From Sulfitobacter sediminilitoris (GTDB lineage Bacteria > Pseudomonadota > Alphaproteobacteria > Rhodobacterales > Rhodobacteraceae): 64,000 bases of DNA. The notes beneath the pieces are model-generated. The model did no database searches. It was given only the letters and a program-made list of their open reading frames with translations, and was not told the DNA's origin. Made by a program: the position numbers and the translations under genes. Every line of letters starts with the position of its first letter. Position 1 is the first letter of the stretch. The DNA is taken from contig NZ_JAABNT010000014.1 in NCBI RefSeq assembly GCF_010667575.1, positions 1 through 64,000 on the forward strand, in the 5' to 3' direction. Of this stretch, positions 18,681 to 26,802 are shown one piece after another.

Positions 18681-19340
18681 CTATCGTGTCTGTTGAAGCG
18701 CCACGCGGCCAATCGCCATCGCGGTAGCGGCCTGACAAGGCTCAATCACTGGAACACCAAGGTGCGCTTCAAGATCATTGCGAAAGGGCGTCATGCCCGC
18801 ACAGCCCAGAATGACCACATCAGCCATTGCAGTGTCGCGCAACGCCGCCCCCACGACCTTGAGACGCTCGAACGTCCGGGTCTCATCCGCCAGTTCCTGC
18901 ACGCCCAACTCCAACGGCAAGTCCCCGGCCAACCGATCCATAACACCCATTGCGCCCACATAGCGCATGTGGCGCGGAACACTCTTTGACAGGATTGAAA
19001 CGATGCCAAATCGCTGACCAAGGGTCATCGCTGTCAGGATTGCAGCCTCTGCGATCCCCAGTATCGACCGCGCAGATTGCTCACGCAGGGCCGCAAGTCC
19101 GGGGTCGGAAAAGCAGGCGATGACAAAGGCGCTGGCCTGCTCTTCAAGTTCAGCACAATGGGCAAGCAGCGGGCCGACCACACCGTCGACATGTGCCTGT
19201 GTTTCAATGCCCGGCGGACCCTCGACAAGGGTGCGGGTCGCAATCGGCACCGGGCTGGCACCGCGCATTGGTTCTACCGCACGATCAATGCCATCGGTCA
19301 CATGCTGACTGCTGTTCGGGTTTACCACGAAAATGGTCAT
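18681..19340 (-). CDS. Asp/Glu/hydantoin racemase family protein
   Basis: 219 residues from MTIFVVNPNSS; AAGGGA precedes this ATG by about five bases, and upstream codons are not family-like. The two catalytic cysteines of the family are seen in VIACFSDPG near residue 75 and VILGCAGM near 170. Members racemise hydantoins or amino acids, or decompose related acids. It is the first gene of the minus-strand arm of the cluster, ahead of the DapA-like gene, and is divergent from the hydantoinase. Confidence 0.85.
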   Translation of the reverse strand: MTIFVVNPNSSQHVTDGIDRAVEPMRGASPVPIATRTLVEGPPGIETQAHVDGVVGPLLAHCAELEEQASAFVIACFSDPGLAALREQSARSILGIAEAAILTAMTLGQRFGIVSILSKSVPRHMRYVGAMGVMDRLAGDLPLELGVQELADETRTFERLKVVGAALRDTAMADVVILGCAGMTPFRNDLEAHLGVPVIEPCQAATAMAIGRVALQQTR

Positions 19341-19699
19341 GCTTGTCCCTTGCTGGTGTCGCGGCCTTGCCCAGGCTGGACCAAGAACCATGAATTCCGC
19401 CCAAGCTAGCGAATTGCCAACTTTTGTCCACGACCCGATAGGGAGCTCTTACGTACCAGCGCGCCACCCGTTGCCGACAGAAAGTAAGCAAGACGGTTTG
19501 CGCAGTCAGACCTTGACCGGGCAATCTTCGACGTCCTCGATGATGCAGTACTTATTACCCAACTGACCGCCTATGCGATGTCTCTTGCAGGCTTTAGTGC
19601 CATTCCTGATGTCTCAAGGTATTCCCGATTTGCCGCCGATGTCTTTTCAAAGGTATAGGTCTGGGTGGGTAAGGCGCAGAAATCCGCTGGGGATCAGGC
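19341..19699. other. divergent promoter region of the hydantoinase cluster
   Basis: 359 bases between the racemase and hydantoinase starts. It should hold promoters for both arms. No clear regulator palindrome was found. It also contains the protein-like fragment at 19488-19658. Confidence 0.4.
19488..19658 (+). pseudogene. possible gene remnant, about 56 codons without a start
   Basis: A frame opened by TAA just upstream runs to a TAG at 19656-19658 and reads like real protein (DLDRAIFDVLDDAVLITQL, then AGFSAIPDVSRYSRF). The only methionine is internal, and no ribosome binding site is present. It looks like the end of a decayed gene, but I cannot name the family, and it may be chance. Confidence 0.25.
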
Positions 19700-21091
19700 A
19701 TGAGTGAAACTGATTACGACGTGATCATAAGAGGCGGCACGGCAGTGACTGCTAAAGGCGTGCGACGCGCAGATATTGGCATCCGATCTGGCAAGATCGC
19801 GGCCATCTGCACCGGCCTATCCGGGACGGCGCCAACCGAAATCGACGCAAGCGGTAGGCTTGTTCTGCCCGGCGGTGTGGACACGCATTGCCACATCGAA
19901 CAGATATCCGGTGCCGGTTTGATGAATGCAGATACGTTCGAAAGCGCCACCCGGTCAGCTGCTTTTGGTGGCACAACGACGGTGGTCTCTTTCGCCGCAC
20001 AGCACCCAGGTCAGCGCATCCGCAAGGTGGTTGCGGACTACGCTGCGCTGGCGCGCCAAGGTGCCATGATCGATTACGCGTTTCACATGATCGTCGCCGA
20101 TACCAGTGACGGCAATCTTAGCGAAGACATCCCGGATATGATCGCTCAGGGCCACCGGTCCATCAAGGTTTTCACAACCTACGACAAGGTGCGCCAGGAC
20201 GACAAATCCATCCTCGACATTCTTGATGTGGCCAAGCGGGAACATGCGCTTGTCTGCTTTCACGCCGAAAACGACGGCATCATCCGACATATGACCGAAA
20301 AGCTTTTGGCTGCAGGCAATACAGCGCCAAAGTATCACGCCGCCTCGCACCCCCGCGAGGCAGAGATCGAAGCCATTGACCGTATGTGCCGCTTTGCTGA
20401 GTTCGCCGGTACGCGGGTTATGATTTTCCATGTTTCAACCCGCGAAGGCGCTCAGATCATCCGTGATGCCCGTGCGCGTGGGGTTTGTGTTGAGGCGGAG
20501 ACCTGTCCGCATTACCTGTTCATGACAGACAGCGTTCTTGAGCAGGACAATTCTGCCCGCTTTATGTGCTCCCCTCCGCAGCGCACGAAGGACGATCAGG
20601 AAGCGCTTTGGGCCGCGTTCGCAGATGGGACCTTGCAACTTGTGACCTCTGATCACGCCCCTTACCGCATGGATGAAACGGGTAAACTTGCCAATGGCCC
20701 GAATGCTCCCTTCAACCTGATCGCCAACGGGATGCCGGGCCTCGAGACACGGTTGCCGCTGATGTTTGATGCGATGGTCAACCAAGGTCGTGGCGGCCTT
20801 GAAGCCTTTGTTGCCCTTACCGCTACTGCCCCTGCCCACGCGTTCGGGCTGCGCGGCAAGGGTCGGATCGCGGCGGGAATGGACGCCGATATCACGATCT
20901 GGGATCCCGAAATGACCCATACCTACGGTGCGAACGATCTCAAAGACAACGTCGGCTACAATCCGTATCAAGGTACGACAGTCAAGGGCATGCCAGTGAC
21001 GGTGCTCTCCAATGGGCGTGGCATTGTCATAGACCGCCTTTTAGCCGGTGTACCCGGTCAAGGAGAATGGTTGCCGATGGAAATGCGTTAA
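19700..21091 (+). CDS. dihydropyrimidinase / hydantoinase
   Basis: 463 residues of the cyclic amidohydrolase family. Metal ligands are seen in GGVDTHCHIEQ near residue 60, the carboxylated lysine in SIKVFTTYD near 155, the His of FHAEND near 188 and VMIFHVS near 243, and the Asp of VTSDHAPYR near 320. It opens hydantoin or dihydropyrimidine rings to N-carbamoyl acids. No carbamoylase or Pyd reductase is adjacent; instead a racemase and a DapA-like enzyme are, so the natural substrate may be an unusual cyclic ureide. Confidence 0.9.
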   Translation: MSETDYDVIIRGGTAVTAKGVRRADIGIRSGKIAAICTGLSGTAPTEIDASGRLVLPGGVDTHCHIEQISGAGLMNADTFESATRSAAFGGTTTVVSFAAQHPGQRIRKVVADYAALARQGAMIDYAFHMIVADTSDGNLSEDIPDMIAQGHRSIKVFTTYDKVRQDDKSILDILDVAKREHALVCFHAENDGIIRHMTEKLLAAGNTAPKYHAASHPREAEIEAIDRMCRFAEFAGTRVMIFHVSTREGAQIIRDARARGVCVEAETCPHYLFMTDSVLEQDNSARFMCSPPQRTKDDQEALWAAFADGTLQLVTSDHAPYRMDETGKLANGPNAPFNLIANGMPGLETRLPLMFDAMVNQGRGGLEAFVALTATAPAHAFGLRGKGRIAAGMDADITIWDPEMTHTYGANDLKDNVGYNPYQGTTVKGMPVTVLSNGRGIVIDRLLAGVPGQGEWLPMEMR

Positions 21092-21146
21092 GCACATCAG
21101 TGCAAGGACACAATTCGGCGCAATAGAATTGTACTTCATTCTGTAT

Positions 21147-21226
21147 GTGGTGCGGGTGAAGGGACTCGAACCCCCACGCCATAGGCGCCAGAACCTAAAT
21201 CTGGTGCGTCTACCAATTCCGCCACA
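21147..21226 (-). repeat. left attachment repeat (attL): truncated tRNA-Leu copy
   Basis: 80 bases identical to 27966-28045. The copy covers nearly all of tRNA-Leu(UAG), but the first five bases of the 5' acceptor strand are replaced by island sequence, so the acceptor stem cannot form. It is the leftover half of the target duplicated when the element integrated. The trailer to its left is presumably the tRNA's original downstream sequence. Confidence 0.93.
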
Positions 21227-21902
21227 AACCCCAACAAAATCAAACGTTTGCTGAGTCGTGATACCTACCAACAGGAACCTACATCAATTCCTGCACGCAT
21301 CATTCACGACGATGAATCCCCTGTCAATGACCCGAAAAACACCGAATGTGTACCGAATGTGTGACAAGATGTGTGACAACAGAGACCCCTTTGCGCCTCC
21401 CTACCCCCAGAAACTGTTGGACTAGGTAAGAGACAGGGCCTGCAACCTTAGGCATGGGCCATACCCCCCTGTCCCGTATGATATATTCAGCCGCTGCCAG
21501 TGCTTAAGCCTCAGAGTTTGTTAAGTACTTTGGGCCGATCTAGGGCGGATTGGAGCTTGGAGCACTCATCATTGATTGGCGGTCTCGGGACGGTAGAGCA
21601 CTGGGAAATAGTGTTGGCAGATTTCCTTCAAAAAATCTGATATTGTCTGCCGCGACCCTCAAGTAAACCCATGACGTGACAAAACGGACCGTCCTCTTGT
21701 ACGATCAAATCAAGGGAATATCGTGGACATCAGCGCCTAAGGCCCGGGGCTGAGAATTTTGAGGCCTGTATCAGCAGTAAAGAGAAGTAGCAAAACACTA
21801 AATCGATGCAGACAATTCTAAATTATGTCATATGTCCAATTCAGCTGAACTGATCACAGAACGCGCAAATATTAGAATATTCGTCATTTCAGGATGTAAT
21901 AA
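21227..21902. other. noncoding left end of the island
   Basis: About 680 bases without a credible gene. It holds the arm-site-like repeats at 21355-21379 and a further CGTGACAAAA at 21675, then an A+T-rich run that should carry the promoter of the ATP-grasp/CapA gene. CAGGATGTAATAA just before 21903 supplies its ribosome binding site. Confidence 0.5.
21355..21379 (+). repeat. tandem candidate integrase arm sites, left end
   Basis: GAATGTGTGACAAGATG at 21355-21371 is identical to 27897-27913 near the other end of the island. A second ATGTGTGACAA follows 12 bases after the first. Direct repeats of this kind inside both att ends are what arm-type sites of tyrosine recombinases look like; binding is inferred. 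Confidence 0.5.
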
Positions 21903-24077
21903 ATGATTATCAATGAGCAGCCAAACGACTACCGGGATGTTGACCTAGAGTTCTCTGGCGTGACTGATTTGATTGCGCACGAATTTCGAATGCTTGGTTG
22001 CCAAGTTCAAGAGATTGGTCGCCTAGTTTCAATATGTTTAGAAGACAAAGAGGTCTTCACATTCGATTCGGAGACCAGTTACACTTCCCGGGTAAGCACG
22101 CGGGTTCTGAAGAATAAGGCTGTGGCGCGTCAGTTGATAAAGGAGGCAGGTCTTCGCGTTGCAAACGGTCGCTTGTTTTCAAAGAGCGAGAAAGCAAAAG
22201 CCTTCAGCTACATAGAACAAATTGGTTCTGGCGTCATCAAGCCAGTTGATGGTAGCCACGGTAGAGGCGTGAGCGTCGGTGTTTCTGTTGGAGAGTTTGA
22301 CTTAGCATGGGGCTTGGCTGCTAATCTAACTAGAAATGAAATTCTCATCGAAGAGTATTTTAGCGAGGGAACAGAAGCGCGATATCTAATCGTAGATGGA
22401 CAATGAGTTGGAGTATTAGTTCGCTTACCTCCATCCATAATCGGAGATGGAATCAGTACCGTAGATGAACTCATTCGGGCGAAGAACAAACGGAAGCGTG
22501 CTATCCCTGCGCGTCGATCTCATATCATAAAGATGGATGCTCACCGAATAGGCTTGCTTGAAAAACGGGGGCTGTTCCTATCATCGGTGTTAGACGCAGA
22601 TGAGCGTTTGATTATCGACACAAAAGCGGGTTTGTCTACAGGTGGTGATGCATATGAGATTACGGATTTAGTCCGCTCTGATCTGAAGCGGATTGCAGAG
22701 AAAGTTGCAACTATTGCTCCCGGACTGGACGTGACCGGAGTAGATATTCTCGCAAATGATCATTTCAATGCTCGCAGCGAGCTGAATTACATAATTGTCG
22801 AAGCGAACACACGCCCAAACCTATCGGGCCATATATTTCCTGACTACGGACGACCCAATTATGTGCATCGAAAGGTAGCGGAATACTGTTATAAAAAAAT
22901 GGGGCACGAAATACCGAAGCCCCAAAAGAAAATACGTCTATCTGAAGTTAGTAAGATGGTAACCGATACTTCCTCTCGGGATTTCCATAAAATGACAGAA
23001 GTTTCGCTTGTTTTTGGTGGTGATACAAGTCTTGGATATAGCTACATTCAAAAAAACGGCGATGCAAAACTCAAGAAAAGATTAATCGAAGCGCCCCTGG
23101 ATTTTTTCGATGCACTGATGCCTTTAATTTCTGAAAATGACCATTTTGTACTTAACCTTGAAACCGTTTTGGCTCAGTCTGCGAAAGATATTTGGGGAGG
23201 AAAGAAGAATTTCCTAGGGCTAGATGATCCGTGTCAAACAGTATCTGCGCTCAAAACTATTGGTGTGGACTCTGTTTCAGTGGCGAACAACCACACATTA
23301 GATTATGGCGTTGCTCCCTTTTTGGAAACACTTAATGAGCTTCAGAACTCTGGAATCAATACTTTCGGCGGCGGCCGCAACAGACAAGAATCTTTATCCC
23401 CTCTGATTTTACCTACAAATTATGGCAATATATATATTTTTGGTGGCTTCGAGTTTCGGCGGAACTATCAGGAGAATTTCAAGTTTTATTCGGAACTAAA
23501 TCGACCAGGCGTCCAACGCTTTAGTCTAACCTCAGAAAGTCGACTGTCGGAGGAAATTCGCACTGTTAGAAAAAATGACCATGATTCTTTCATCGTGGTT
23601 TTTCCTCATTGGGGCGGTGCAAAGAATTATGCTTGGGCAAATCGAAACATGCTGATAGCGAACACGTCATTTATGAAAGCTGGCGCTGACATCGTCTTGG
23701 GGCACGGAGCTCACATGCTGCAGCAGTGCTGGGTTGAGGACGGCAACACAACTGTCTTTTCATTGGGAAATTTTGTCTTCAATTCTCCAGGGCGTTATCA
23801 GAAGGTGGGCGCGCCACCTTATAGCGCCGTCGCAAGACTTAATTTAAAGAGGATTGGTGAAAAATGGGCAGCAGGCCTACGCCTTTACCCTGTCGTGTCC
23901 GACAATAAGGTTACCAACTATCAACCTCGACCAGTGTCTGAAATTGAGATGGTAGATGTCTTCAATGCATTAACTGAAAATGGGCAAAGGATTTTCCAGC
24001 AAAGCTATTCACTGGGTCAAGACAAACGCGGCTTTTTTCTGGAAAGAAGAGGACCGGTTAGTAGGAAGTGCATATAG
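21903..24077 (+). CDS. CphA-like ATP-grasp ligase fused to a CapA-type metallophosphatase, with an in-frame TGA at 22404-22406
   Basis: One frame of 724 amino-acid codons interrupted only by TGA at codon 168. Residues about 60-320 are an ATP-grasp like that of cyanophycin synthetase: VIKPVDGSHGRGVSVGV near 115-130, then after the TGA PSIIGDGISTVDELI, GLDVTGVDIL and VEANTRPNL. Residues about 360-700 are a CapA/PgsA metallophosphatase with FGGDTSLG, LNLE, VANNHTLDYG, FPHWG, GHGAHMLQ and SLGNFVF. AGGA stands eight bases before the ATG. The TGA falls inside the ATP-grasp strand YLIVDGQ-VGVLVRL. It may be a recent nonsense mutation, in which case this is a pseudogene, or a recoded codon. Likely chemistry: amino acid ligation coupled to polymer or phosphate handling; product unknown. 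Confidence 0.8.
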
Positions 24078-24300
24078 TTTGCTTATAGCACTTCTTTCGA
24101 AAAATCCTTTGCGCTCTCGTTATAGTGCAGACCTCTCAATGACCAATTTACTGCCCTTCTTGCCCTTCAGGCTACCTAACCTCCAAAACAGCGAGAAGGC
24201 CCCTAAAAGGCACCCTCAGATCGCTCTCAGGCCTATTTCTGGGGGCAGTAAGGCGTCGGGTAAGTCACCGATGTGCGATGGAAGCCACTCAAAGCTCTGA

Positions 24301-24440
24301 CCAAGGGGCGCGACTACTGGGTAATCCAATAGGTTTAGATTTCGGCTTTCAGTACCGTCTTCTTGTCTCTTGATGTGACAGGTTCCTATAGTATCTTATA
24401 GCACTTTGTCACAATAACGGCCCCCTAAGCCGAAATTTCA
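24301..24440 (+). repeat. diverged island repeat, copy A
   Basis: Four blocks in the same order as copy B (24732-24890): a CCAAGGGGCGC head, then GATTTCG...CAGTACCGT, then GTTCCTATA...TATAGCACTTTGTC (28 of 32 positions match copy B), then CTAAGCCGAAA. The last block and the CGG before it could fold as a small hairpin. Purpose unknown. Confidence 0.75.
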
Positions 24441-24540
24441 GATTGCCCTTGGTTCTTCCAAAATACTAAAGCGGCCCTATCCCGTAGTTCTTTCTTTCCT
24501 TTTATAATAATACAAGAGACAAAAGAGAAGATGATATGAA

Positions 24541-24568
24541 CCAAGGGCGCGCCTCTGGTTATTCATTA
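24541..24568 (+). repeat. diverged island repeat, partial copy C
   Basis: CCAAGGGCGCGC...CTGGTTATTCATT repeats only the head block of copies A and B, one G shorter, and is followed directly by the palindrome AAATGTACATTT. Confidence 0.6.
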
Positions 24569-24731
24569 AATGTACATTTCTCCAAGAGGGTATTACTTGT
24601 CTATGTGTACATTTTAGAGAATAGAAACTTAAAGATAGAGCCGCTCCATCATTTTAGTTGTCTCTAGTCCAAGAAAACTTTCCTTTATTACCTCTACCCT
24701 TGCTACCAGCTTTAAACCCGTAAGTTATGAT

Positions 24732-24890
24732 CCAAGGGGCGCAACCACTGGATTATTCATTGGGAGTTAGATTTCGACCTACAGTACCGTTTTATTTTGT
24801 TCTTAAGGTATCAAAACTTGGACACGTTCCTATAATATACTATAGCACTTTGTCCCATTTTCGGTCCTACATCTAAGCCGAAAACTCTGG
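24732..24890 (+). repeat. diverged island repeat, copy B
   Basis: Same block order as copy A with slightly longer spacers. It contains the imperfect inverted repeat CTATAATATACTATAG and a TTCGG...CCGAA stem around the CTAAGCCGAA block. It ends at the stop codon of the 195-residue ORF on the other strand, so it could also act as that gene's terminator region. Confidence 0.75.
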
Positions 24891-24891
24891 G

Positions 24892-25479
24892 CTACACTGG
24901 CACGTAAGTACTGACCATGAGTTCCTCAACGTTCCCTTGTCCCCAACCTGCTTCCAGATGCTCCAGAATCTCTTCGTTAGTCCAAAGTTTGAGATCAATC
25001 TCAAGCGGCTTACCCAATTTCTCTGGCCAATAGACCTTGAAGTTCTTTGGAAGAAACAGGTGTTTTTGTTTGGTCTTTTTGGCGTCTCCGGCCCGGTAGG
25101 TTGATAGGAATGCGCAAGCTCTTACAAGCTCGGGCAATGCGGAGAGCATCTTTGCGGGATTAGAAGCGTTAGACCGGGCGACCACTTTCCTTGCAGCACT
25201 CTCGTTGTAACCAAGATCAGACCGCAGCCTCACTAGGCTCTTTGCTGTAATCGGTACTTCGCCCTTGTCCAGAAGCTCCAATTCAAGTCGGTCCGGCATC
25301 AAGTCATTGAACTCAATCAGATGGTCGACAGGCATTTCCACCGGCAGGTTCGACAACAGGAACACCCTTTTCGGGTAACTCGCCCAAACCAGCCGTAGTC
25401 TCGCAAGTGCCTGAACAGTCTCTGCCTCTCGAACCTGCTTCAGTACCGCTGCTAGCCGTGGATCGCTGAAGGCTTTCAC
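24892..25479 (-). CDS. hypothetical island protein, 195 residues
   Basis: Open frame from a GTG at 25479. It overlaps the TGA that ends the integrase-like remnant (GTGTGA), suggesting translational coupling. The protein is soluble, leucine-rich and mostly helical by eye, with a Lys-rich patch (GDAKKTKQKHLFLPKNFK) near residue 135 and an acidic, Trp-containing C-terminus. No family is recognised. It could be a DNA-binding accessory factor given its position, but nothing in the sequence proves that. Confidence 0.5.
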   Translation of the reverse strand: MKAFSDPRLAAVLKQVREAETVQALARLRLVWASYPKRVFLLSNLPVEMPVDHLIEFNDLMPDRLELELLDKGEVPITAKSLVRLRSDLGYNESAARKVVARSNASNPAKMLSALPELVRACAFLSTYRAGDAKKTKQKHLFLPKNFKVYWPEKLGKPLEIDLKLWTNEEILEHLEAGWGQGNVEELMVSTYVPV

Positions 25480-25772
25480 ACCGACACCTGATGGACAGCA
25501 AGATAGCTCTCGAACACCGCCCCTACTGTCTTGCCTAAGGCTTGTTCACGCGCCTCCTCTTTCTTTCGTGACTCTACTGGGTCTTCCCCTTTCTGCATTT
25601 GCAGCAGCTTTTCCCGCGCAAGCTCTTTGGCCTCTGCTACGGTCATTGTTGGATGTTGTCCCAGAGTGATCCTTCTTGTCCTTCCGCCCCTGATCCGACC
25701 TTCGACAATGAACGAGATACGGCCCTTGAAGTACAGGTTTGAAGGGCGAGAAAAGCGCCTGTCGTTTGGAGC
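25476..25772 (-). pseudogene. remnant of a tyrosine recombinase: arm-binding domain only
   Basis: Reading leftward, an open frame without a normal start gives NLYFKGRISFIVEGRIRGG, RRITLGQHPTMTVAEAK and LLQMQKGEDPVESRKK, then GKTVGAVFESYLAVH. That is the order of an integrase N-terminal arm-binding domain running into the core-binding domain. It then stops at TGA (25476-25478), and no catalytic domain follows. The family's first 20 or so residues are missing at the right, where the frame meets the opposite-strand fragment at 25729. Confidence 0.7.
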
Positions 25773-25794
25773 TTACCCTGCCATTTCATTGGCA
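25729..25794 (+). pseudogene. fragment of a second integrase (DUF4102-type arm domain)
   Basis: The plus-strand frame reads KYRFEGREKRLSFGAYPAI followed by SLA, the most conserved part of P4-type integrase N-terminal domains. Family similarity ends at once after this. It abuts the minus-strand remnant head to head, so this point is probably a junction between two decayed elements. Confidence 0.65.
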
Positions 25795-26020
25795 TTTCCC
25801 CGCCATAACCCGACAACACCGCAGAAGAACTATAGACTGAGAATGAAGTCAGAGCACACCTTCGCCGGGAAACATGAAAAGCTTGGGGCTTGGATCCGAT
25901 TGGTTCTCATGAAAAAGCCAAAATTTGGGATGAATCGTTGGCATGCAGGCGCTTGCGCAACGGAACAGAATCGCATTCAATCCCTTCAGCGTTTTGATTG
26001 TGATACTGAGTTCGATAGAC

Positions 26021-26485
26021 ATGTCAGAAGACTTAGCTGCAGAAAGCATCTTGGAGGATATACTCTACAGAACGGGCAAGGGGGTTTTGAAGAATGATGA
26101 CGCGTTGTTTCTCTCATCCATTTCGCTCCCTCTCTTGCAGGAAACCGTAAATGGGCAGCGAGTGTTCTTGTTTGAGAAAGAAGTTTGCCATATGCTTGCC
26201 GACGTTCGGCAGTACATGCAGGAAAACGGTTACGTGGACCTTGTTAGGACGGTCGTTTCGGCTGAGTTCCTCGACTCCAAGACAATAAGTGGTACGCATG
26301 TGTCTCTGATTGTCGACAGAGATGGGAAATCAGATAGACCACCGTACCCTGTTCATTCAGTCATTCGCCTAAAGGGGTCAACTTGGAAATTATCTTCCAG
26401 TATATACGCAATTCTCGACTCTTCAGAACACAACACTGCACTACTTCCTGGATCTCTGCTTTGTGTAAGAACCAAGAAGCACTAA
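26021..26485 (+). CDS. hypothetical island protein, 154 residues
   Basis: Starts MSEDLAAESILEDILYRTGKG; the longer reading from 25943 has an unconvincing N-terminus. The first third is helical and acidic. The rest has alternating strands (VRTVVSAEFLDSKTISGTHVSLIVDRDG, VHSVIRLKGSTWKLSSSIYAI) that resemble an NTF2-like fold by pattern only. It has no catalytic motif or signal peptide. It lies alone between the integrase remnants and the small membrane protein. Function unknown. Confidence 0.6.
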   Translation: MSEDLAAESILEDILYRTGKGVLKNDDALFLSSISLPLLQETVNGQRVFLFEKEVCHMLADVRQYMQENGYVDLVRTVVSAEFLDSKTISGTHVSLIVDRDGKSDRPPYPVHSVIRLKGSTWKLSSSIYAILDSSEHNTALLPGSLLCVRTKKH

Positions 26486-26564
26486 GTGTTGAAGCTGTGC
26501 GAACGGTCAAACGCAGGCAAATCGGAGCGAACCGCGCAAGGCCCTAATATTTTTAGGTCGCAGC

Positions 26565-26801
26565 TCAATCGCCGGTTAGTTTAAGAAGACCATTGATGAA
26601 GAGTTGTGTGCAACAAAAGCCAAACACCACCGTTCCAATTGCTACCCCCTTTACTTCAAGGGTGAACAAAACTCCTTCTGCACCTACGGGTTCGGGACCC
26701 CATTCCCAGATCAATATGATAACAGCACCCGTGATCAAAAACTGAAAGCACATAAAGAGGAAATTCAACACAAATTTCAGAAACTTAAATGCTGTTTCCA
26801 A
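26565..26801 (-). CDS. small two-helix membrane protein translated from TTG behind the integrase
   Basis: 78 codons from the TTG at 26801, one base after the integrase stop. AAGGAG lies seven bases before the TTG, inside the last integrase codons. Two hydrophobic segments (KFVLNFLFMCFQFLITGAVI and GVAIGTVVFGFCCTQLF) flank a WEWGPEPVG loop. It is probably translationally coupled to the integrase. It could be an accessory or holin-like product; no family is recognised. Confidence 0.5.
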   Translation of the reverse strand: METAFKFLKFVLNFLFMCFQFLITGAVIILIWEWGPEPVGAEGVLFTLEVKGVAIGTVVFGFCCTQLFINGLLKLTGD

Positions 26802-26802
26802 C

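Larger units (their letters stand above)
24078..24891. other. noncoding, repeat-bearing stretch of the island
   Basis: About 810 A+T-rich bases between the fusion gene and the 195-residue ORF, with no credible gene. It carries the three diverged repeats listed separately, a 12-bp palindrome AAATGTACATTT at 24568-24579, and a CTTATAGCACTT at 24082-24093 that recurs inside the repeats. Confidence 0.6.

Noticed and set aside
21147-21231. A second functional tRNA-Leu at the left island end
   Set aside because: The 5' acceptor strand does not pair with the 3' strand, so it is an attachment remnant only.
22404-22432. A SECIS-like hairpin after the TGA of the ATP-grasp/CapA gene
   Set aside because: GGAGTA pairs with TACCTCC around a loop containing GTT, but the loop is closer to the TGA than in known bacterial SECIS elements and the stem is weak. 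Recoding is kept only as an untested option.
24078-24891. A CRISPR array or retron RNA in the repeat region
   Set aside because: The repeats are long, diverged and irregularly spaced, with no cas genes and no reverse transcriptase in the island.
25531-26097. A 188-codon plus-strand frame across the integrase remnants
   Set aside because: Its parts are unrelated: an antisense stretch of one integrase remnant, a short arm-domain fragment, then codons without family likeness. It is a chance joining, so only the 22-codon fragment is listed.
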